Source of the DNA: an uncultured Lachnospiraceae bacterium
Lineage (GTDB): Bacteria; Bacillota; Clostridia; Lachnospirales; Lachnospiraceae
Reading direction: 5' to 3'
NCBI GenBank assembly: GCA_951801955.1
Contig: CATOOV010000023.1
Span: 1-43,230, forward strand
DNA length: 43,230 nucleotides
Made by a program: the position numbers and the translations under genes. The number at the start of each line of letters is the position of its first letter. Within the stretch, counting starts at the first letter, position 1. Under the pieces are notes generated by a model, which worked only from the letters and a program-made list of their open reading frames with translations, was not told the origin of the DNA and ran no database searches. Below, in pieces: positions 1-6,121 of the stretch.

Positions 1-126
1 TCTACTATAATCATATCCGCCCGCATTCATCCAATGGATATATGACACCATTTGAAAAGAGAATGCAGGCATGATCTTGTCAAAACTTTTCCTTGTAAGT
101 GTTACAAAAAAGCTTGACCATCTCAG
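1..126 (-). mobile_element. AT-rich sequence apparently inserted into parB (end of an unidentified element)
   Basis: The parB reading frame matches its family up to about position 127 and then turns into AT-rich sequence with no ParB similarity. Just inside the junction lies a hairpin: TTGTAA (93-98) and TTACAA (102-107) around a 3-base loop, extended by imperfect outer arms (80-90 and 107-117). The last ParB bases on the minus strand are GTTAC, so the junction follows TTAC. A subterminal hairpin after a short tetranucleotide target is typical of IS200/IS605 elements, but no transposase is visible in these 126 bases. The identity is inference only. Confidence 0.3.
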
Positions 127-237
127 TAACTGGCTAAGGGGAACAGATGTCACCGTTTCCCCTGCCGCCGCTTCGCCTGTGCCGAACAGATCATCAAAGG
201 ATGTCAGCTTTACTTTCCCTGCACTCTTACTCTTCAT
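127..237 (-). pseudogene. ParB-like partition protein, N-terminal fragment, apparently interrupted
   Basis: The ATG at 237 lies inside the last codons of parA (11-base overlap) and is preceded by an AGGAGG about nine bases upstream. The first 37 residues run MKSKSAGKVKLTSFDDLFG and end in VPLSQL, which is the usual N-terminus of ParB proteins carried by Firmicutes conjugative elements. In intact homologues this leads directly into the ParB nuclease-like/CTP-binding domain. Here the frame stays open to the window edge, but residues after 37 no longer resemble ParB and the base composition drops to AT-rich. I read this as an insertion rather than a divergent ParB. The rest of the gene would lie beyond the window or beyond the inserted element. 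Confidence 0.5.
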
Positions 238-1012
238 CCGCAAGCACCTCCTGTGTCAGTGAGTGGTAGCCGCCTGCCACAATTCCCTTCGGGTCATGGA
301 GATAGATGCTTTTCCCCTCTGCCGTGGTTTCCGCAGCTTTTACGGACAATGGGATGCAATTTTCAAAAATATGTACCCGATTCCCGTATACCTCCTGGAT
401 CTGTGCGGAAATGTCCTTTGCAAAGTTTGTTCTGCGGTCTACCTTTGTCAGCAGGATTCCCATAATGCCAAGTGTCGGGTTTAGCTTTCTGTGTACCCGC
501 CCAATCGTCTTTATAAGCTGCTGAAGCCCTTTGACCGGGAGATACGCCGCCTCCACCGGGATCAGTACGCTGTCCGCCGCTACAAGGGCGTTTATCGTGA
601 TCATTCCAAGCGAGGGCATACAATCAATAATTGCAAAGTCATATTCCTCTTTTACGCTGTTCAGATACTGGCGAAGTATCGTTTCCCTGCTCATCACATT
701 TACCAGAGCCGTTTCCAAGCCTGCCAGTTCAATATTTGCCGGAATAAAATCAATCCCCTCTGTATGATGGATGATCCCCTCGCCAGGCTCAACATCTTCA
801 TCATTGATGACTTTCTCCATGATATTCACCAATGTCACATCCAGCTCGTCCGGCTCCGCAATCCCCAGGCTCACCGCCATGCTGCCCTGCGCATCTGCCT
901 CCACCAGCAATACTTTCTTGCCTGCCCTTGCAAGCCCGATTCCTAAATTTACACACGTCGTTGTCTTGCCGACTCCGCCTTTCTGGTTTGCCACTGCAAT
1001 CACTCTGCACAT
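227..1012 (-). CDS. parA: ParA/Soj family partition ATPase of an integrated mobile element
   Basis: This 261-residue protein is a deviant Walker A ATPase of the ParA/MinD family. Near the N-terminus it has KGGVGKTTT (about residues 11-19), a Walker A' region around EADAQGS and the Walker B stretch FAIIDCMPSLG. ParA proteins bind DNA when ATP-loaded and act with ParB to position or stabilise replicons. This version (MCRVIAVANQKGG start, PVEAAYLPVKGLQQL) resembles those on Firmicutes integrative and conjugative elements rather than chromosomal Soj. The ATG has a clear AGGAGG. parB overlaps its end, and a DUF3970 gene lies 26 bases upstream, so the three are probably co-transcribed. Family is certain; the link to an ICE is inferred from neighbours. 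Confidence 0.93.
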   Translation of the reverse strand: MCRVIAVANQKGGVGKTTTCVNLGIGLARAGKKVLLVEADAQGSMAVSLGIAEPDELDVTLVNIMEKVINDEDVEPGEGIIHHTEGIDFIPANIELAGLETALVNVMSRETILRQYLNSVKEEYDFAIIDCMPSLGMITINALVAADSVLIPVEAAYLPVKGLQQLIKTIGRVHRKLNPTLGIMGILLTKVDRRTNFAKDISAQIQEVYGNRVHIFENCIPLSVKAAETTAEGKSIYLHDPKGIVAGGYHSLTQEVLADEE

Positions 1013-1038
1013 ATATACTTTCCTCCTGATTCTCCAAT

Positions 1039-1206
1039 CTATTTTTCTGTTCTTTCCAATTCCGCATACACACGGAAATATTTATTTGTCCCTTTGTTTG
1101 CAAACGGTTCCGATACCGACTTCACATCCACATCCCCCTGCCGTTCCAGAAGCCGCCGGAACCAGTGCAGGTCTTTCTTTGTCCCCTGCATCCTGATTTT
1201 CAGCAT
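1039..1206 (-). CDS. DUF3970 family small protein
   Basis: A 55-residue protein beginning MLKIRMQGTKKDLHWFRRLL and ending in YFRVYAELERTEK, followed by TAG. The pattern (short beta strand, WFRRLLER helix, then EPFANKGTNKYFRVYAE) fits the DUF3970 family of small proteins found mostly on Firmicutes ICEs and plasmids. The start has GGGAGG six bases upstream. It lies between the DUF6075 gene (15 bases) and parA (26 bases), so it is probably part of the same mobile-element transcript. Its function is unknown. The fold has the size and charge of a small nucleic-acid-associated protein, but nothing in the sequence proves that. Confidence 0.75.
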   Translation of the reverse strand: MLKIRMQGTKKDLHWFRRLLERQGDVDVKSVSEPFANKGTNKYFRVYAELERTEK

Positions 1207-1221
1207 TTCAACCCTCCCAAC

Positions 1222-1659
1222 TTAAAAACAGTATTCCGGATAGCGGAGCCTGACTGCCTCCCAAAAGTATCTTGCATAGCCGCAGCAGAATAAATCTTCC
1301 ACTGTATAACAACGGCACTCCTTCAACTGTTCCTCTGCATCTTCTGTGTCATCAACGCTTGGCGTCCCATTGCAGTAAAGGTTAAATGCCATCCTTACAA
1401 TCCTTGTGCTTCCGCTGGTCTGCCACCCTTCATGCAGGCACTCAGGTTTTACACATCCTGTCCTAAAATCGTAAATCCTGTCTACATTTACCCTTGTATC
1501 CCGGTCAATCCCAAGGCAATACACCAATGCCTTATGGTACACATCCTGGTATCTGCATTTCTGCAGATTCACTTTATAAAAATCTCTATGTTCCTTGTTT
1601 TTGAAAGTAATTGTGCGAGTGTCTTTCTTTTCTGCGCCTACCGCTGTATTCGCTGACAT
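1222..1659 (-). CDS. DUF6075 family protein
   Basis: A 145-residue soluble protein. I place the start at the ATG of MSANTAVGAEKK because GGAGG stands eight bases upstream. The frame extends 43 codons further upstream, but that stretch is compositionally poor and contains hairpin sequence. Recognisable segments are ITFKNKEHRDFY, YHKALVYCLGI, IYDFRTGCVKPECLHEGWQTSGS and FNLYCNGTPS, typical of DUF6075 proteins carried by gut Firmicutes conjugative elements. Eight or so cysteines are present, but no clean metal-binding motif is obvious. It is first in the ICE-end operon (DUF6075, DUF3970, parA, parB). Function unknown. Confidence 0.75.
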   Translation of the reverse strand: MSANTAVGAEKKDTRTITFKNKEHRDFYKVNLQKCRYQDVYHKALVYCLGIDRDTRVNVDRIYDFRTGCVKPECLHEGWQTSGSTRIVRMAFNLYCNGTPSVDDTEDAEEQLKECRCYTVEDLFCCGYARYFWEAVRLRYPEYCF

Positions 1660-1830
1660 AGCCTGTCCTCCATTTTTGAAATACTTGGGAGCTACACTCC
1701 CAAACCCTTGTGGATTCGTGCTGCCAGTTACCCAAAAAACGGCTAACTGACAACCCGAATTTGTTGTCTTTCCCAGAGAAAATCCCATTTCCTATTTCTC
1801 TAAGACTATGCTTCCCATAGTAACCTGTGA

Positions 1831-1859
1831 AATTTAATTATGAAGTAAGATGATTTCAA
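1831..1859 (-). promoter_or_regulatory. Candidate sigma-A promoter for the DUF6075-DUF3970-parA-parB operon
   Basis: On the minus strand TTGAAA (1854-1859) is followed after exactly 17 bases by TAAATT (1831-1836). The -35 matches consensus at five of six positions, the -10 at four. It lies about 170 bases upstream of the DUF6075 start and just inside the repeat cluster of the element end. Confidence 0.4.
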
Positions 1860-1870
1860 GAACTCTGATG

Positions 1871-1990
1871 ACTTGAGTAAACTTCGCTAAAGATTGCGGC
1901 TACTCATTTTACTCAACTTGTGACTTGAGTAATACTCAATTTGAAGTGATTTTAGACGGTTTCAGACGGCGCTTGGCGATACTTGAGCAA
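1871..1990. repeat. Cluster of TTGAGTA repeats at the element end (possible integrase arm sites)
   Basis: ACTTGAGTAA occurs exactly at 1871-1880 and 1923-1932, and as ACTTGAGCAA at 1981-1990. The inverted form appears at 1909-1918 (TTACTCAACT) and, more degenerately, at 1901-1906 and 1933-1938 (TACTCA). Repeats of about 10 bp in both orientations next to the end of an integrated element are what arm-type binding sites of tyrosine recombinases (lambda and Tn916 Int) look like. No integrase gene is in the window, so the role is inference. Confidence 0.5.
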
Positions 1991-2007
1991 TAAACCATTT
2001 CTATACG

Positions 2008-2068
2008 AAAAAAGCCCCAAAAACCTTATAACCACTAGAAAACACTGTGTTTATAAGGCTTTTGGAGC
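2008..2068 (-). terminator. Rho-independent terminator after tsf, possible attachment site
   Basis: On the minus strand, 40 bases after the tsf stop, a stem of about 19 bp (2049-2068 pairing with 2014-2032; inner arms CCTTATAA/TTATAAGG, outer arms GCTCCAAAA/TTTTTGGGGC) is followed by six T residues. This is a strong intrinsic terminator for rpsB-tsf. The 16-base loop contains the near-palindrome ACACAGTGT. Because the mobile-element repeats begin only 18 bases beyond, the terminator itself is a plausible recombination target. Confidence 0.8.
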
Positions 2069-2107
2069 CTATAAAACTAATTATAAAATTTGGACTGAAA
2101 AATTCGC

Positions 2108-3043
2108 TTATTTGCCCATCTGTGCTGCAACTTCAGCTGCAAAGTCCTCCTGTTTCTTCTCCAAGCCTTCACCTGTCTCGAAACGGACAAATCTTTTTAC
2201 AGAAACTGTTGCTCCAACTTCTTTGGAAACTTCTTCTAAATATTTAGCAACTGTCTGCTTGCCGTCCGCTGCCTTGACATATACCTGGTCTACCAGACAG
2301 ATTTCCTTCAGTTCTTTGTTGACACGTCCTTCAATCATACCATTGATGACTTTTTCCGGTTTCTGGGACTCTTTGGGATCATTCATAATCTGTGCCTGCA
2401 GAATTTCCTTCTCATGTGCGATATATTCCTCACTGACTTCATCTCTGGAAACATATTTTGGAGAAAGTGCTGCAATCTGCATCGCAATGTTTGTTAATGC
2501 CTCTTTTACGGTATCATTTACAACTGTGGTATCAGCCTCCACAATCACGCCAATTCTGCCGCCGCCATGGATATAGGACACAACGCATCCATTCTCTGCA
2601 GTTACTTTTTCAAATCTTCTAATATTCAAATTTTCTCCGATTACTGCTACCTTTTCTACCAACGCATCTTTTACTGTCTTGCTGGAATCTTCATTCCATG
2701 CCTCCGCCATAAATGCATCCAAATCTGCAGAATCAGAATTGACAGCCTGAGTTGCAACTGCCTCCACAAATGCCTTAAAAGTATCGTTCTTAGCAACGAA
2801 ATCTGTCTCAGAATTAACCTCAACTACGGCTGCTGTCTTATCATCTTTAACTACAACAGTACAAAGACCTTCCGCTGCAATTCTTCCAGCTTTCTTCTCA
2901 GCCTTAGCCTGTCCATTTTTTCTCAAAAATTCAACGGCTGCATCCATATCTCCATTTGTCTCATTTAATGCTTTCTTGCAGTCCATCATACCTGCGCCTG
3001 TCATTTCTCTTAATTCTTTTACCATTGCTGCTGTAATAGCCAT
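2108..3043 (-). CDS. tsf: Translation elongation factor Ts
   Basis: A 311-residue EF-Ts, the nucleotide-exchange factor that restores EF-Tu to its GTP form during translation. The N-terminal UBA-like module reads AAMVKELREMTGAGMMDCKKAL, followed by TDFVAKND of the core, the signature that contacts EF-Tu. I start at MAITAAMVK because GGAGGG lies seven bases upstream; the frame extends five codons further, but that would put the ribosome site inside the gene. It follows rpsB as in nearly all bacteria, though separated by an unusual 262-base structured gap. A terminator follows directly, so rpsB-tsf forms its own unit. pyrH and frr, often next, are not in the window. Confidence 0.98.
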   Translation of the reverse strand: MAITAAMVKELREMTGAGMMDCKKALNETNGDMDAAVEFLRKNGQAKAEKKAGRIAAEGLCTVVVKDDKTAAVVEVNSETDFVAKNDTFKAFVEAVATQAVNSDSADLDAFMAEAWNEDSSKTVKDALVEKVAVIGENLNIRRFEKVTAENGCVVSYIHGGGRIGVIVEADTTVVNDTVKEALTNIAMQIAALSPKYVSRDEVSEEYIAHEKEILQAQIMNDPKESQKPEKVINGMIEGRVNKELKEICLVDQVYVKAADGKQTVAKYLEEVSKEVGATVSVKRFVRFETGEGLEKKQEDFAAEVAAQMGK

Positions 3044-3088
3044 TTTAATTCCCTCCATCTATGTGATATAACATTACTTTTCATTATC

Positions 3089-3176
3089 TATACCCAAGGG
3101 CACCCCATGATGCCATCCGGCGTGTCATAAGGTATACCCAAGGGCACCCCATGATGCCATCCGGCGTGTCATAAGG
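3089..3176. repeat. Two perfect 44-bp tandem repeats between rpsB and tsf
   Basis: Positions 3089-3132 and 3133-3176 are identical 44-base units, and the next four bases (TATA) begin a third. Each unit contains GGGCACCCCATGATGCC and GCGTGTCATAAGG. Perfect identity suggests a recent duplication or active copy-number change. The unit is GC-richer than its flanks and lies directly against a long nested hairpin. It may be part of a dispersed intergenic repeat. It does not encode a plausible protein. Confidence 0.9.
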
Positions 3177-3183
3177 TATAATT

Positions 3184-3267
3184 GAGGACAGGCAATCCTA
3201 CAATTCCCATCCACATATTCCGCTTTCGTAATACGAAATTGTGGATGGCAACATATTGTCTGTCCTC
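3184..3267 (-). repeat. 84-base nested hairpin between rpsB and tsf
   Basis: Three nested stems share one axis. GAGGACAG (3184-3191) pairs with CTGTCCTC (3260-3267), extended by CAAT/ATTG. CCATCCACA (3207-3215) pairs with TGTGGATGG (3240-3248). TTTCGT pairs with ACGAAA around a 3-base loop. It begins 38 bases after the rpsB stop, and no T-run follows, so it is not an ordinary terminator. It could be an RNA processing or stabilising element, or the palindromic part of an inserted repeat. Confidence 0.75.
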
Positions 3268-3305
3268 TTATCTGCATACTATCATCTAATACAGAATCTA
3301 TCCAT

Positions 3306-4037
3306 TTATTCCTGTTCTGCTTCTTCTGGCGCTTCAGAAACTTCTTCCTCAATCGTTCCCTGATTTGCTTCCACTACAGCATCTGCCATTTTTGAAACAA
3401 TCAGCTTCACTGCACGAATCGCATCATCATTCCCCGGAATTACATAGTCTAATTCTTCAGGGTCACAGTTTGTATCACAAATACCAATCAATGGAATTCC
3501 CAATGTATGAGCTTCCTGTACACAAATTCTCTCTTTTTTAGGATCAACAATAAAAATTGCATCTGGAATTCTTTTCATTTCCTTGATTCCGCCAAGGTTT
3601 TTCTCTAATTTTTCCCATTCTTTCTTCAAGGCGATAACTTCCTTTTTTGGAAGAACATCAAACGTTCCATCTTCCGCCATAGCCTCAATCGCTTTCAATC
3701 TGTGAATACGGCTCTGAATCGTCTTGAAATTAGTCAGCATACCACCCAGCCATCTCTCATTGACATAAAACATTCCGCAACGCTCTGCCTCTGCTTTTAT
3801 AGCATCCTGCGCCTGCTTCTTAGTTCCAACAAAAAGAATAGTTCCGCCTTCTGCTGTGATATCCGCAACTGCTTTGTATGCTTCATCTACCTTTCCCACA
3901 GATTTCTGCAGGTCAATAATATAAATACCATTTCTCTCCGTATAGATATAAGGAGCCATTTTCGGGTTCCATCTTCTTGTTTGATGTCCAAAATGAACAC
4001 CTGCTTCTAATAACTGTTTCATTGAAATAACGCCCAT
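3306..4037 (-). CDS. rpsB: 30S ribosomal protein S2
   Basis: A 243-residue S2, which binds the 30S subunit late in assembly and is needed for S1 or leader interactions in many bacteria. Family landmarks are [53 protein letters not shown] and [14 protein letters not shown]. The ATG of MGVISMKQL is preceded by GGAGGT; the frame extends five codons further, but that would swallow the ribosome site. The tail is acidic ([14 protein letters not shown]), as in other Firmicutes S2. It has its own strong promoter (4247-4275) and a leader hairpin, and sits downstream of the motility cluster as in Bacillus. Confidence 0.98.
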   Translation of the reverse strand: MGVISMKQLLEAGVHFGHQTRRWNPKMAPYIYTERNGIYIIDLQKSVGKVDEAYKAVADITAEGGTILFVGTKKQAQDAIKAEAERCGMFYVNERWLGGMLTNFKTIQSRIHRLKAIEAMAEDGTFDVLPKKEVIALKKEWEKLEKNLGGIKEMKRIPDAIFIVDPKKERICVQEAHTLGIPLIGICDTNCDPEELDYVIPGNDDAIRAVKLIVSKMADAVVEANQGTIEEEVSEAPEEAEQE

Positions 4038-4079
4038 ATTTCTTACCTCCATTGGTTTTAATCTTCCATGTACCTCTTC

Positions 4080-4112
4080 TCAAAAAACTACCGACAGGCA
4101 CCAGTTTTTTGA
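4080..4112 (-). promoter_or_regulatory. Leader hairpin upstream of rpsB
   Basis: A perfect 10-bp stem, TCAAAAAACT (4103-4112 on the minus strand) with AGTTTTTTGA (4080-4089), closes a 13-base loop in the rpsB 5' leader, about 42 bases before the start codon. Ribosomal protein leaders often carry autoregulatory structures bound by the product, and this is a candidate. I do not recognise it as a named leader family. Confidence 0.45.
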
Positions 4113-4246
4113 TCCGCACATGTGTTTGCTATATATTTGAACAAAACGGGCTGTACCAGATATATAACTCCCTTCCATCATAACACATTTCCGCAAGAAG
4201 GGCTTTCTGTGTACAAAAAATGCCAAAATTGTCCACTGCTCTGTGC

Positions 4247-4275
4247 ATTATATCACAGGACTTTTTTCGTTGCAA
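4247..4275 (-). promoter_or_regulatory. Strong sigma-A promoter of rpsB-tsf
   Basis: TTGCAA (4270-4275), a 17-base spacer and a perfect TATAAT (4247-4252) on the minus strand give a leader of about 200 bases before rpsB. The -35 and part of the spacer sit in an inverted repeat: AGGACTT (4274-4280 on the minus strand) and AAGTCCT (4257-4263). That repeat also begins six bases after the preceding gene's stop. Confidence 0.85.
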
Positions 4276-4286
4276 GTCCTATTCAC

Positions 4287-5048
4287 TTATTTCTGCAAAA
4301 TTTCAATAATTTCATCTCTGGAAGCGCCAACTGGGATACGATGAACTCCAATCCGCAAGGATTCATCCAAACCATTCTGTGTCAGATACCTGTCAAAAGC
4401 CGTGGCATCTGAAATCAAACCGGCATGAAACAGTTTCTGGCTTATCAATCCTGAATGGTCGCCTTTTACAATCTCAATTACGATTACATCATTATCGCTA
4501 TCCTGTTTGGAAGTCTGGATCGATTCCTCTTCTTTTTGCTGATCTTCTCCATCCTTGTCTGGCTGACCATTCTCGTCATTTTCTGTTTGGTCTTGTCCAT
4601 CTTCTTTTGGCTGGTCATCCTCGTCATTTTCTTGCCGACCTTGTCCATCTTCCTTTGGCTGGTCATCCTCGTTATTTTCTGTTTGGTCTTGTCCATCTTC
4701 TTTTGGCTGGTCATTTTTGTCATTTTCTGACTGCCCTTCCTCGTTTTCTTTTGATGGTTCCTTGCCTTCTTTTATTTTTTTATCAGCCTCATTTGCTTCT
4801 ATTTTATTGTCTTCTGACTCAAGATTTTCTGGGTTTTTCTGTTCGTTTTCTTTTTGTTTATCAACAGACTCTTGTTCTGTGGATTCCTCCTTTTTTTCTT
4901 CCATTACCATCCCAAGAAGTCTGGCACGCTCAATAATCTCCGCATCCGTCAGAGTCTCTTTCTTATTGCCTGAAAGAGCAATTCCCATAATAATTGCGGT
5001 ACAAATAATTCCAACTCCTAATCCGCGCAAATAGTATTTTAACTTCAT
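4287..5048 (-). CDS. Membrane-anchored acidic repeat protein with MltG/YceG-like C-terminal segment
   Basis: A 253-residue protein. Residues 1-26 form a single membrane anchor (KYYLRGLGVGIICTAIIMGIAL). It is followed by a highly charged, Glu/Lys/Gln-rich stalk (about 45-185) holding four imperfect 16-residue repeats (109-172). The C-terminal 65 residues (VIVIEIVKGDHSGLISQKLF to the end) resemble the LysM-like entry segment of endolytic transglycosylases of the MltG/YceG family. The catalytic part of MltG is absent, so this is not a transglycosylase. It may bind peptidoglycan from outside the membrane. It begins three bases after the DUF6115 gene, with that gene's GAGGAAGAG as its ribosome site, so it is the tail of the motility operon. 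No function is assigned. Confidence 0.75.
   Translation of the reverse strand: MKLKYYLRGLGVGIICTAIIMGIALSGNKKETLTDAEIIERARLLGMVMEEKKEESTEQESVDKQKENEQKNPENLESEDNKIEANEADKKIKEGKEPSKENEEGQSENDKNDQPKEDGQDQTENNEDDQPKEDGQGRQENDEDDQPKEDGQDQTENDENGQPDKDGEDQQKEEESIQTSKQDSDNDVIVIEIVKGDHSGLISQKLFHAGLISDATAFDRYLTQNGLDESLRIGVHRIPVGASRDEIIEILQK
4533..4724 (-). repeat. Four 48-bp in-frame repeats encoding an acidic Gln/Asp/Glu-rich stalk
   Basis: Four 16-residue units follow the pattern N-D/N-x-x-D-Q-P-K-E-D-G-Q-x-x-x-E; the last is more degenerate (GQPDKDGED). At DNA level the units stay close enough for slippage or recombination to change copy number, so stalk length probably varies between strains. Confidence 0.75.
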
Positions 5049-5051
5049 AGA

Positions 5052-5765
5052 TTATAACTCTTCCTCTCTGAACAATCCAATCACAAGTTTTACCTCTCCC
5101 ACACCGAGACCCAGCTCTTTTGCAATTTCTATGGCTGTTTTTCCTTCCCGGTATTTCTCCAGGATCATCTGATTATGATTTACGGATTCTTCTTCTGTCT
5201 CATCTAGAAACTCCTCTGATGTCTCTTCAGGAAGTGCTTCCTCGGAAACTGTCTCAGAAGGAGCTACTGGTACAGGCTGTTGAGATTCCTGAACCTTTTG
5301 TAGAATTTCATCAGATTCTGATACTGTATTTTGAATATTTTCCTGCAATTCTTCTAAATGAATGGCAAGCTGTGCAAGGCTTCCAGCATACTTTGTCAAT
5401 TCTGAATGTTTATCATTCAACATACTGTACAAAAACATCACTTCATTATGTGTCTTTTGGATCGATTCCAGCACAGTGTCAGAGTATTCAGTAAGAACCC
5501 GCATTTTTTCATTCGTCTCTTTATCTAATGACCGCTCTACAATGTCCATAGATTTTTCAATAGACTGGTCAATCACTTGATCTACCATTTGATCTACTTT
5601 TACCTGAGCTTCCGTTAAATTTTTTTCTAAAATTTTCTTCATCTCTGCGGTACTCAGCTCTGCAATCTTGTCTAATTCTTGATTTGTCAGCCTCTCTGTA
5701 ATAAAAAAACTGGCAATCATCAGAACAATTCCCACAACTAATAAGACAATTTCAAACACACTCAT
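5052..5765 (-). CDS. DUF6115 domain membrane protein in the SwrB position
   Basis: A 237-residue protein. Residues 1-23 form one membrane segment (VFEIVLLVVGIVLMIASFFI), residues about 30-165 a long predicted coiled coil (repeated QVDQMVDQVIDQSIEKS), then a Pro/Glu linker. A C-terminal helix-turn-helix-like segment, ILEKYREGKTAIEIAKELGL, is typical of DUF6115. In Bacillus subtilis the gene between sigD and rpsB is swrB, which also encodes a small protein with one N-terminal membrane segment and a coiled coil that activates flagellar export assembly. Position and architecture suggest a similar role here, although I cannot show sequence homology. Three bases separate it from the next gene. Family call firm, function inferred. 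Confidence 0.82.
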   Translation of the reverse strand: MSVFEIVLLVVGIVLMIASFFITERLTNQELDKIAELSTAEMKKILEKNLTEAQVKVDQMVDQVIDQSIEKSMDIVERSLDKETNEKMRVLTEYSDTVLESIQKTHNEVMFLYSMLNDKHSELTKYAGSLAQLAIHLEELQENIQNTVSESDEILQKVQESQQPVPVAPSETVSEEALPEETSEEFLDETEEESVNHNQMILEKYREGKTAIEIAKELGLGVGEVKLVIGLFREEEL

Positions 5766-5773
5766 TTCCTTAC

Positions 5774-6091
5774 CTATATTTTCATGTCAAAACCGCCTGA
5801 AACAGTTCTAACATTTACCTTTCCGCTGTTTTCTTCCTTCTTCTTTTTTTTCTTTGTCCGATGGTTTTCATATTCATTGCTTCCTTTTTCCCGGGCATCA
5901 AACTTTTTCTCCGGATTATCAGAATCATTGGCATGGTTCACCTGATGCATATGATGAACAGTTTCTTTGGCAAACTGTGTCTGCACATTCTGCTGCTGCA
6001 GCATAGGTTTATTATCCTCATTTTGTTTTAAGCTACTTATGTCTTGGCTTCTCTGTACTACTCCACTAAATTCTACTGGTCTGATAGACAT
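5774..6091 (-). CDS. Conserved hypothetical protein of the motility operon
   Basis: A 105-residue, very polar protein without membrane segments. The start MSIRPVEFSGVVQRSQD is chosen because GAGGAG stands just upstream; the frame extends eight codons further. The N-terminal part resembles other Lachnospiraceae proteins found next to fapA. The middle is Gln/His/Asn-rich (QQQNVQTQ, HHMHQVNHAND), then KFDAREKGSNEYE, a run of six lysines (KKKKKK) and a conserved-looking end, VNVRTVSGGFDMKI. It is probably largely disordered. It lies 30 bases after fapA and eight bases before the DUF6115 gene. I know no function. The lysine run could bind nucleic acid or acidic lipids. Confidence 0.65.
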   Translation of the reverse strand: MSIRPVEFSGVVQRSQDISSLKQNEDNKPMLQQQNVQTQFAKETVHHMHQVNHANDSDNPEKKFDAREKGSNEYENHRTKKKKKKEENSGKVNVRTVSGGFDMKI

Positions 6092-6121
6092 TTTTCTCCT
6101 CACTCCTTCTTCCAAACCAAC

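Larger units (their letters stand above)
1660..2107. other. 448-base gene-free region between the mobile-element end and tsf
   Basis: No credible gene is present. Reading from tsf outward it holds the tsf terminator (2008-2068), a cluster of TTGAGTA-type repeats (1871-1990), a candidate promoter for the DUF6075 operon (1831-1859) and two hairpins in that operon's leader. These are TTGGGAG/CTCCCAA at 1685-1703 and an 8-of-9 paired TGCCAGTTA/TAACTGACA at 1722-1752. Leader hairpins upstream of ICE genes can act as attenuators, but no T-run follows these. Confidence 0.6.

Noticed and set aside
3125-3352. 75-codon frame through the 44-bp repeats and into rpsB
   Set aside because: It reads repeat and hairpin sequence and overlaps the end of rpsB in another frame on the same strand; no protein character.
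4450-4940. Long plus-strand frames opposite the acidic repeat gene
   Set aside because: They are antisense shadows of a Glu/Lys-rich coding sequence and have no ribosome sites.
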